Assembly (NCBI GenBank): GCA_031404635.1
Contig: JANNHY010000263.1
Location: 1-32,564 of the forward strand
Source: JAENVT01 sp031404635
Lineage (GTDB): Bacteria > Actinomycetota > Acidimicrobiia > Acidimicrobiales > Ilumatobacteraceae
DNA length: 32,564 nt
Direction of reading: 5' to 3'
Part shown: positions 24,188 through 31,321 of the stretch, in pieces
Layout of the letters: the number at the start of each line of letters is the position of its first letter
How positions within the stretch are numbered: position 1 is the first letter of the stretch
The notes under the pieces: generated by a model
Told to the model about the DNA's origin: nothing
The model's database searches: none
What the model saw: only the letters and a program-made list of their open reading frames with translations
Made by a program: the position numbers and the translations under genes

Positions 24188-25924
24188 GTGAAGGCTTTTC
24201 GGCTCGGCCCGACGGGCAGGACCGTGATCCTTTGTGTAATGGGAGTGCTGTCGGGATTGACGATGGCCGTCACCGCTATCGTCGGCCTGCGCACCCCGCA
24301 CACCACCTCAAACGAGCTGAGTTCGCGGATCCTGCCTGCCGAGACCGCTCTGTGGGAGACTGCGGTCGCTACGGCACGTGGCCAGGACTCGCTCCTTGTC
24401 GCAATCGATGCCGAGGATCCTACGGTTCGCGCTGCTGCGCTCGCTGCGGCACAGGATGCGAGGGGCCTCAAGGACACCGCATGGAGCACCTACAAGAGTC
24501 TGGCAGTGAATGGGCCGGGCGAACAGGCGTTGCAGCAGGCATATGAGACGTCGTCGGTTCGCACCCTCCAACTGGTTGCAGCGCTCTTCTCGTTTGGCCC
24601 GGCAGACCCCGCCCGCTCCGCGCCGCTCGCTGATGAGCGCCGCGAGATCGCCAACCAGCTGAGCGTCCTTGCCACCCTCCAGTCGAGCATCTACGGGCCC
24701 ACGGCGCGCGAGGACGCCGCGGCAATTCCGTCTGGGATCGACAAGGCACGGACCGCGGTGCTGATCTCGTACGCAATCCTCGCCGTGGTGTTCAGCTTGG
24801 TCGGCATATTACTGCTGATTGGTGCGAGGCGCGACCAGCACCGGTTCGAGGCCGAGAGGGTTGCATTGCGACTTGCGGGTGATACATCGGATTTCGAGGG
24901 CTCTCTGCAGCGTGGCCTGGAGATGGCGCCGACCGAGGAGCTTGCGGTCGACGTTGTCCGGCAAGCCGTGTCGCTCGTTGCCGTCGACGTGCCGGTCGAG
25001 CTTCTACTCGCCGACTCGAGCCGTGCACACTTCCGGCAAGTCCTCTCCACCGACTCCGACGCCGATGCGGCCTGCGGCGTGGGCACGCCTCGCGACTGTC
25101 CCGCCGCAAACACCGCCCAAATGCAGTTCTTCGAGGACAGCACGCACCTCGACACCTGCCGCTTCTTGCGCAACCAGGCTGACCCGGTGTGGGCTGTATG
25201 CGTGCCGGTGAACATCGCCGGCCGCGCCACTGGCGTGATCCACGCCCAGCGAGCATTGGATCGTGAGCCTCCGGCGCGAATCGCCAGCGCGCTGGAGTTG
25301 GTGGCCCGGAAGGCGGGCGAGCGGATCGGTGCCATACGCGTACTGGCCCGGACTGAAGCACAGGCGCAGATAGACCCCGTCACCGGACTACCCAACCGTC
25401 GAACGCTCGAGAGCCAAGTCCACGAGTTTCACGTGCTCGAAACGCCATATGTGGTGGCCTTCGCCGACCTGGACCACTTCAAGTTGATCAACGATGTCCA
25501 CGGTCATGCCATGGGAGACCGGGCCCTTCGACTGTTCGCTCGGGTGCTCCGCGACAGCATCCGACCGCGCGATCTTCTCGCCCGCTACGGTGGCGAGGAG
25601 TTCGTCGCCATCCTGCCCGAGTGCTCACTGGCGGATGCGCGCACTGTCGCCGAACGGATCAGATCCGAGTTGGTGAGCAAACTTGGTCACGCCACGGTGC
25701 CTGCGTTTACGGTCACGATCGGCCTCGCTGCGGCCGGTTACGGCGACGGATTGCTCGACGTCATCGCCGCTGCCGACGCGGCGATGCTCCGCGCCAAGTC
25801 CCTTGGGCGCGACCGTGTGCTCGTCGCCGAGCGGGCGATCGCCGGTATCGGGAACGGAGTAGCCGCCATTGCCGACAGCGATGATGGTCACGGCCCGGCT
25901 ACAGTCGGCCACGACCGCTCTTAG
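24188..25924 (+). CDS. Membrane GAF-GGDEF diguanylate cyclase
   Basis: This 578-residue protein starts at a GTG with GAGG five bases upstream. Membrane segments near 12-34 and 187-212 flank an Ala-rich helical extracytoplasmic region like a four-helix-bundle sensor. A GAF domain (about 240-385) follows and contains a cysteine-rich insert: AACGVGTPRDCPAANTAQM and, further on, STHLDTCRFLRN. GGDEF lies at about 392-555, with G468-G469-E470-E471-F472 and an inhibitory RPRD at 459-462; ADLDHFK supplies the metal Asp. It should make c-di-GMP with product inhibition. There is no EAL domain. The spaced cysteines recall other GAF-GGDEF proteins and could bind metal or sense redox, which is inference. 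It is divergent from the hybrid kinase and may share its control region. Confidence 0.92.
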   Translation: MKAFRLGPTGRTVILCVMGVLSGLTMAVTAIVGLRTPHTTSNELSSRILPAETALWETAVATARGQDSLLVAIDAEDPTVRAAALAAAQDARGLKDTAWSTYKSLAVNGPGEQALQQAYETSSVRTLQLVAALFSFGPADPARSAPLADERREIANQLSVLATLQSSIYGPTAREDAAAIPSGIDKARTAVLISYAILAVVFSLVGILLLIGARRDQHRFEAERVALRLAGDTSDFEGSLQRGLEMAPTEELAVDVVRQAVSLVAVDVPVELLLADSSRAHFRQVLSTDSDADAACGVGTPRDCPAANTAQMQFFEDSTHLDTCRFLRNQADPVWAVCVPVNIAGRATGVIHAQRALDREPPARIASALELVARKAGERIGAIRVLARTEAQAQIDPVTGLPNRRTLESQVHEFHVLETPYVVAFADLDHFKLINDVHGHAMGDRALRLFARVLRDSIRPRDLLARYGGEEFVAILPECSLADARTVAERIRSELVSKLGHATVPAFTVTIGLAAAGYGDGLLDVIAAADAAMLRAKSLGRDRVLVAERAIAGIGNGVAAIADSDDGHGPATVGHDRS

Positions 25925-25975
25925 TTCATTCGGCTGCGTCGTTAGGGTTGTCCCCGGTGCCGAGGCCACCGACCG

Positions 25976-27481
25976 ATGATCATTTCACCCCAGCGCCTTT
26001 CCCAGCCGAGCGGCGCCGATCACTTTCCAACCGGCGTGGTGCTCACCTCGATTGTCATCTCGATCGCGCTCCGTGCTCGGTTCATCAGTACGCCATTGTC
26101 GTCCGACGAGGGCGGTTACCTGGCCGTCGCCCGCGCCTGGGCATCTGGACAGCGCCTCTATACCGACGCTTGGGTCGACCGGCCACAGGGGCTGGTCGTG
26201 CTATTCCGGATTTGGGACGGCCTGACCGGTGGCTCGCCGGCGGCCATTCGTGTGCTGGCCATTCTCTTCGGATGCATCGCAGTGGCGGGCGTGGCATTCA
26301 CCGTCTTTGCGATCGCCGGCCCACGCGCGGCCGCCATCGCCTCGCTGCTGGTCGCCGTCGCCTCGGCGAACGCTCGCATCGAGGGCTTCATCGCCAACGG
26401 AGAGTTGTTGGCCGGGGGCGCTGCCGCAGCGGGCGTCGCGACCGCCTGCGCCTACATGTTCCGGGGTCGCAGCCGGTCATGGTTGTATGTCAGTGGGGTG
26501 CTCGCCGGAATCGCGATCTCGTTGAAGCAGTCCGGATTCGACGGATTCTTGGCGGTGATGCTCGCCCTCGTTGCCGGCGGCCTGTCCGGGGAGCACAGGT
26601 GGCGGCAAGTGCTGCGCGAGTGCATCGTGTGCGCTGCCGGGCTGGCATCGGTGGTGGCGGCACTGTTCGTTCACGGCATTCTCGTCGGCTTCGGTCGGTG
26701 GTGGTATGCGTTGGCCGGGTACCGGTTGGGGGGAATCAACGCCATATCCCGCGCCGACTGGCACCGCTTTGCAGTCACCTCGTGGATCGCCGCCCCGACG
26801 ATCCTGCCAATCGCCGCCGCTGCAGCCGCCGGCCTCGTCACCTGGCTCGTCGGCAGCCGCCGCATCACCCGTTCGACCGTTCTCCTTCCGGCGTGGGTCT
26901 GCTTCGCCGGCCTCGGATTCTTTGCCGGTGGGCTGTTCCATCGTCACTACTGGGTGATGTTGACCTTCCCACTCGCCGCCGCGGCCGCCGTGACGTTGGC
27001 GAAAATCAACGGTCGTCGGCTGGTCGCGGTCACCTCCCTCGTGGCCATCCCATCGTTGATCAGCACCGCGCAAGTCATCGCGCTCGATCGAAGCGCTGTA
27101 CCTGTGCGGGCCAACGACGATCGGCGGTTGATCGCCAACGAACGGATCGGTGATTGGTACATCGAACACCGAACCGCTGAGTCGACTCTGTATGCGATGT
27201 GTGCCAGCGCCGCTCTCTACGCCGGCGCCGACGCCATACCGCCATATCCCTACTTGTGGTACGACGGTGTGCTCAACGGAAAGGGAGCGCAGGACGGACT
27301 CGTCAGACTCTTCGCCGGAGACGACCCTCCAACGTTCGTCGCCGAATACCAAGACGCCCGAGCGTGCAATCCCTCCGGTCAGGTCGAGGTTCTCCTGAAG
27401 GAGCGATACACGACAAGCGCAACCATTAGCGGTGTCACCATCCTCACCCTTCGGGTCAACCGAGGTGCAGTTCCCGATTGA
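25976..27481 (+). CDS. GT-C family membrane glycosyltransferase (GT39/ArnT-like)
   Basis: This 501-residue protein has about ten hydrophobic segments. The first loop has the acidic GT-C motif, ISTPLSSDEGGYLAVARAWA with D44-E45, followed by SGQRLYTDAWVDRPQG. Both are typical of enzymes that move a sugar from a polyprenyl-phosphate donor to a lipid or protein outside the membrane. A soluble C-terminal part runs from about 385 and ends in TILTLRVNRGAVPD. Donor and acceptor cannot be told. It follows the diguanylate cyclase by 51 bases on the same strand, so co-transcription is possible and would fit envelope or matrix glycosylation. The ATG has only a distant GAGG. The 3' end overlaps the convergent protease gene by 26 bases. 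Confidence 0.82.
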   Translation: MIISPQRLSQPSGADHFPTGVVLTSIVISIALRARFISTPLSSDEGGYLAVARAWASGQRLYTDAWVDRPQGLVVLFRIWDGLTGGSPAAIRVLAILFGCIAVAGVAFTVFAIAGPRAAAIASLLVAVASANARIEGFIANGELLAGGAAAAGVATACAYMFRGRSRSWLYVSGVLAGIAISLKQSGFDGFLAVMLALVAGGLSGEHRWRQVLRECIVCAAGLASVVAALFVHGILVGFGRWWYALAGYRLGGINAISRADWHRFAVTSWIAAPTILPIAAAAAAGLVTWLVGSRRITRSTVLLPAWVCFAGLGFFAGGLFHRHYWVMLTFPLAAAAAVTLAKINGRRLVAVTSLVAIPSLISTAQVIALDRSAVPVRANDDRRLIANERIGDWYIEHRTAESTLYAMCASAALYAGADAIPPYPYLWYDGVLNGKGAQDGLVRLFAGDDPPTFVAEYQDARACNPSGQVEVLLKERYTTSATISGVTILTLRVNRGAVPD

Positions 27482-29669
27482 CCACGACCCGATCGAACGG
27501 GGCGAGGAACGAAACGCCGGTCACTGTCCAGGCAACGCCGTACCAGACGCTGTCGCTGCCCGACCACCGACGGATGACGATGTCGTAGGTTTCGCCGGCA
27601 CGTCCGGCGAACTCGACGACCTCGTAGCTGTTGTCCCACGAGACCGCCGACGCGACCTGCACGCCGTTGCTGTTGCGAACGAGCAGGTCGAGATCGACGG
27701 TCAGCGTCGATGCCGTAGCGGTGTCGCCCGACGAGGTCACCGCGCTATCCCATGCCAACGCGACCTTCACGGTCGGGAAGAAGACCCTGTTCGGTACGAC
27801 CATGTGGTAGCGGAACGTCGCCAGCCGATCCGCGCCGACGACACCCGAGGAGAGCGTGCCAACATCCCAGCCGCGTCGCGTGGCCGGCGCGTCGCGCCAG
27901 CGGCGCTGCTGGGCGATGGCCACCCCAGCCTGGGCGTCGACGGCCCCCGCTCCGTCGCGGGCGTCGACTCGGCTCGAGACGTCTTGCCACCACGTGCTCC
28001 CGCGGACGTTGCGGCCGGCCGACGCCATCAGGATGGCTCGGCAGCCCTCCGGCCACGAGCACAGCACTCCGTCGACGTCCTGCAACAAGGCGGTGACGCC
28101 CGCTGTGGCCGGAGCAGCGAAACTGGTGCCCGACATGTTCTGGCCATTGGCGGAGACGCCGGTGCCGTTGGCGGCCACCTCGGGAAGCTCGCGGTCGCCG
28201 TGCGTCGACGTCGGATTACGGAAGACAGAATCTCCCGACATCGCTGCGGCAGTGTCGTCGTGGTTGCCGACGGCGAGCGAGTTGAAACCCTTGTGATTCA
28301 CGAACTCGTCCTCGGGCGGGCTGATGCCGTCGGCGTCGCCCAGCCAGAAGTTGCCGGCCGCCTGCACGATCGTCGGGTACGGCCAGCGCAGCGCCAGCCA
28401 GTCCTTCAGCAGGTCGTCGGATTGCAGACCGGAACCACCCGGCTCGGTGCTGCGATGGAAGCTCTGGCTGACCACCGTGCAGTGCTGGTCGCGCACGGCC
28501 CAACGCAGCGCACCGACGCCGGCCGAATTCGCCGAGTACAGGTCGCAGTCCGGGGCGTGACCGTGGGGAAGGTTGACTTCGGTGTTCTTGACGACCGCCG
28601 ACGTCAGCCGGGCGTGGTTGCTGGCCGATGGTGTGGTGGTGAACCGGCCGGCAAAGGCCAGGTTGGTGGTCACGCTCGGTCCATCCTCCCAGACTGCGAC
28701 GCGGATGCCGGTGCCGTCGAACCCGGCTAGATGAGCGCCGTTTGATCTGGCCACGGCGATCGAGTCGCCGAGGTCGGTGATCGCGCTGGTGTCATCGAAG
28801 AGGATCGCGCCGACGGCTTGTGATTTGGCCAGACTGCGGATCTGCTCCACCGTTGCTGTTGCTCGCACGCACGGCACGGCCTCGTCGGGCCGGTCCTGCT
28901 TGACGAGTTCGACCTTCGAACGCTGCAGCGCGGCGCGCAGCCCGGCACCTGCTTTGCGGAGTGTCTCGGCCAGCTTCTGCTCGCCCTCTGGCGGTTCGAC
29001 CGACCGGCGATCGACGGGCTTCTCGTAGGGGGCAGCGGGAAGGTCGAGACGTGGCCAGACGACGATGGCGACGCGGTCGTTGTCGTTGGCCTGCTCCATC
29101 CGCTCGAACAGCGTCTCGTGGATCCGCCCGTACTTCTCGGAGCGGCGACTGGCCAACTGGGCGAGCCGTTCGGCGATGTCGACCCGCTCACCTCGCTCGT
29201 CGAAGGCCAGCTCGACCGGTGCTCCACTCCTTCGGTCGACGGCCTTGACGACATCGACGTGACCGCCCCGGTTCTGCTGACCGGGGGCCAGACGCTCGAC
29301 ATGCAGCTCGTCGATGAACAGGCGTACTGCATGCTCGACCCGCAGCTCGCCTGGGACCCGGCCCGAGATCGGCACCACCGAGAACGGCACGCAGCGGTAG
29401 TCGACGAGCTCATTGCCCTTGGTGCCGAGGAGTTCCGAGACGACGAGTTGGCACGCGCCGAGTGCGGTGTCGTCGAGGCGCACGACGACCACCCGGCCGC
29501 GCTTGGCCAGTTCGATACGCACGCCGATCTGCTCGCCTGCGCACGACACGCGGACCGCGCCCTGCGCCGACCGCGGGTCGACCGGTGCCGGAAGGACGAG
29601 CTCGATGGTGCTGCCGACAGCGATGACCTCGTTGGCGGTGATACTGACGTCGAGGGATTTGGTAGCCAT
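27456..29669 (-). CDS. Subtilisin-like serine protease (S8), no signal peptide
   Basis: This 737-residue protease starts at an ATG preceded by GGAGG (spacing ten). The mature start, MATKSLDVSITANEVIAVG, has no signal peptide. About 100 beta-type residues are followed by a propeptide-like part ending near KSQAVGAILFDD. The catalytic domain has D329 (VAVWEDGPS), H352 (SASNHARLTSAVV), oxyanion N440 (IVQAAGNFW) and S516 (NMSGTSFAAPATAGV). The Asp and His surroundings diverge from the usual DTG and HGTH, but all four residues are present. A C-terminal beta domain follows (KVALAWDSAV, DLDLLVRNSNGVQVA), like the P-type or jelly-roll tails of S8 enzymes. It may act inside the cell, leave by another route, or have a misjudged start. 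Substrate is unknown. Confidence 0.85.
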   Translation of the reverse strand: MATKSLDVSITANEVIAVGSTIELVLPAPVDPRSAQGAVRVSCAGEQIGVRIELAKRGRVVVVRLDDTALGACQLVVSELLGTKGNELVDYRCVPFSVVPISGRVPGELRVEHAVRLFIDELHVERLAPGQQNRGGHVDVVKAVDRRSGAPVELAFDERGERVDIAERLAQLASRRSEKYGRIHETLFERMEQANDNDRVAIVVWPRLDLPAAPYEKPVDRRSVEPPEGEQKLAETLRKAGAGLRAALQRSKVELVKQDRPDEAVPCVRATATVEQIRSLAKSQAVGAILFDDTSAITDLGDSIAVARSNGAHLAGFDGTGIRVAVWEDGPSVTTNLAFAGRFTTTPSASNHARLTSAVVKNTEVNLPHGHAPDCDLYSANSAGVGALRWAVRDQHCTVVSQSFHRSTEPGGSGLQSDDLLKDWLALRWPYPTIVQAAGNFWLGDADGISPPEDEFVNHKGFNSLAVGNHDDTAAAMSGDSVFRNPTSTHGDRELPEVAANGTGVSANGQNMSGTSFAAPATAGVTALLQDVDGVLCSWPEGCRAILMASAGRNVRGSTWWQDVSSRVDARDGAGAVDAQAGVAIAQQRRWRDAPATRRGWDVGTLSSGVVGADRLATFRYHMVVPNRVFFPTVKVALAWDSAVTSSGDTATASTLTVDLDLLVRNSNGVQVASAVSWDNSYEVVEFAGRAGETYDIVIRRWSGSDSVWYGVAWTVTGVSFLAPFDRVVVNRELHLG

Positions 29670-29815
29670 GCGGGATGATCCTCCAGATCGGCCGGCGTCG
29701 TCCTGCAAAGGGGCGATCGATTTCACCGACGCTCCATAGAACCCACAGTGACGGGCCCTGATACAAAGCGGCGTATGTTCGCGCGGCACTACCCGGCGCA
29801 TATTGGAGGCGACGT
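29670..29815. promoter_or_regulatory. Divergent intergenic region of protease and NTF2-like genes
   Basis: These 146 bases separate two divergent starts and should contain a promoter for each. GGAGG elements lie close to both start codons. I could not assign a confident -35/-10 pair and see no strong inverted repeat. Confidence 0.3.
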
Positions 29816-30277
29816 ATGGCTTTGACCACTCAAACGATGACCGATGAGCAGCGCAAGTCGGTGGTGATCGAATACTTGAAGGCGTTCGACAACGGCGGTG
29901 TCACCTCCACCGGGGGCAGCATTCTCGACCTGTTCGCCGACGACGCCCAGGTCTACTTTCCGAAATGGGGCCTCGCCAACGGCAAGGACGAGATCGGGAA
30001 ATTGTTCGGTGATGTCGGGGCCAGGCTGAATGGCATCACCCACCATTTCTCCCATTTCAACTGGATCTTCTCCGGCGGCGACACCCTTGTCGCCGAAGGC
30101 ACCAGCCACGGCGAACACCAAGATGGGTCCTGGCGCGCCGGCGCGCCCGAGTGGGGCGCGGGGCGCTGGTGCGACGTCTTCGAGATCCGCGACTGGAAGA
30201 TCCAGCGCGTCTTCATCTACCTCGACCCCGACTACGCCGGCCAAGACACAGTCCGTTACCCGTGGCTGAAGGTGTAG
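29816..30277 (+). CDS. NTF2/SnoaL-like small protein
   Basis: This 153-residue protein has GGAGG six bases before its ATG. The pattern of an N-terminal helix (VVIEYLKAFDNGG), ILDLFADDAQVYFP, GKDEIGKLFGDVG, then beta strands HFNWIFSGGDTLVAEGTSHG and WCDVFEIRDWKIQRVFIYLD, is typical of the NTF2-like cone fold used by SnoaL-type proteins, ketosteroid-isomerase relatives and many uncharacterised proteins. Conserved acidic and aromatic residues line the predicted pocket, but no catalytic set can be claimed. It is a cytoplasmic single-domain protein, divergent from the protease and convergent with a DUF6544-like gene. A role in small-molecule binding or modification is the usual guess for such proteins. 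Confidence 0.8.
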   Translation: MALTTQTMTDEQRKSVVIEYLKAFDNGGVTSTGGSILDLFADDAQVYFPKWGLANGKDEIGKLFGDVGARLNGITHHFSHFNWIFSGGDTLVAEGTSHGEHQDGSWRAGAPEWGAGRWCDVFEIRDWKIQRVFIYLDPDYAGQDTVRYPWLKV

Positions 30278-30315
30278 CCACTTCGCAGCGCAATCCGCGG
30301 GCGGGAGTGCAGCGG

Positions 30316-31182
30316 CTACACGGGTAGGGGAATGTTGTACGCCACGCTGCCGGGCACGAAACCACCCTCGACATAGGTGAACGGGCCGTCGGGCAGCGTC
30401 CAGGTCGCACCTGTGGGTCCCGGGAACGGCCGGCCATCGACCGTCGTCCAACTCGGTATCGGGGTATTCCATCTCGCCTGCACCAAGCCCCCAGGCAGAG
30501 CGGCGTAGCGGTCGCAGGTGACGAAGTCGCGCAGCGCGCCCCTGTCGTCGATCACCACTCGAGCGGTCACCGTGCGACCGAGGTCTGTCAGAGCGACGTC
30601 GAATGTGTGATCATCGACGCCGGTCCAATTCGTCTCGGGGCCGAGCAGCATCGATGGAGCAAGCAACACGGCGTCATTGAGATACGTGGTCAATTCGCCA
30701 ATGTCGAACTCGGCGCCCTCGCCGTCGACCACCTTGAACAAGCCCAGCAGCCTGCCCACCATGCGGCCGGTGCCACGCACGTAGGTGTCGTGGCCGATCA
30801 TCGGCAGTACCCGGGCGAAGACGACACGCATCGTGAAGATCCGGGCGATCCCCAATCGGGTGTTGTACTGCAAGGCCCTGCACGGCATCCACGACTCCGT
30901 CGGTGTCCGCCGGAAGCGACCGAGGAACTCGGCCCGAAACGACCAATCGCGCTGGCGACCGGTCACACCCATGAAGTGCATGTACCGCCGCACCGCCGGT
31001 GGAAGGCGGCTGAGATCGGCGTCGATCATCACCTCGCCCCGCGTTGGAGGATGCGGAACGGCCAAGCCTGCCTCGCGCAGATCGTGTCGGTAGGCGCGAT
31101 CGAGGCTGATCATCTCGTTCATATTCCGGCCGGCGAGGTGTACGGAACAGGGCACAACGTCCTGCTCACGACGCACCAGCAC
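30316..31182 (-). CDS. DUF6544-like conserved protein
   Basis: This protein is up to 288 residues. The segment LPPAVRRYMHFMGVTGRQRD is followed by WSFRAEFLGRFRRTPTESWM, CRALQYNT, then FKVVDGEGAEFDIGELTTYL, NDAVLLAPSMLL, and a C-terminal WTLPDGPFTYVEGGFVPGSV. This resembles proteins annotated as DUF6544, whose function is unknown; the assignment is from memory of the motif. No membrane segment or catalytic motif stands out. The GTG at 31182 gives the longest form. An ATG at 31122 (MNEMISLDRAYRHDL) is an alternative, neither having a strong ribosome site. It is divergent from the cupredoxin gene with about 140 bases between them. Confidence 0.65.
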   Translation of the reverse strand: MLVRREQDVVPCSVHLAGRNMNEMISLDRAYRHDLREAGLAVPHPPTRGEVMIDADLSRLPPAVRRYMHFMGVTGRQRDWSFRAEFLGRFRRTPTESWMPCRALQYNTRLGIARIFTMRVVFARVLPMIGHDTYVRGTGRMVGRLLGLFKVVDGEGAEFDIGELTTYLNDAVLLAPSMLLGPETNWTGVDDHTFDVALTDLGRTVTARVVIDDRGALRDFVTCDRYAALPGGLVQARWNTPIPSWTTVDGRPFPGPTGATWTLPDGPFTYVEGGFVPGSVAYNIPLPV

Positions 31183-31266
31183 CCTCGTCGTGCTTAAGCC
31201 TGCGGGCGCAAGGTTGTGCCGGACGTCTCATACCACAGACCCTGACATGTCCCGTCCGATAGCACT

Positions 31267-31280
31267 GTTCGGAACCGAAC
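31267..31280. promoter_or_regulatory. Inverted repeat upstream of the cupredoxin gene
   Basis: GTTCGG and CCGAAC flank a central AA, 41 bases before the ATG of the cupredoxin gene and in the gap shared with the divergent DUF6544-like gene. The position suits an operator. GGAAC inside it also resembles an ECF-sigma -35 box, but no matching -10 is clear. Only a suggestion. Confidence 0.3.
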
Positions 31281-31321
31281 TAAATCCGTACCGTGAGGGT
31301 AGAACTGAAAGGAGGGCTCCC

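Noticed and set aside
27432..28730. A 432-codon plus-strand frame opposite the subtilisin-like protease
   Set aside because: The minus strand carries all catalytic motifs of an S8 protease. The plus frame has no family features.
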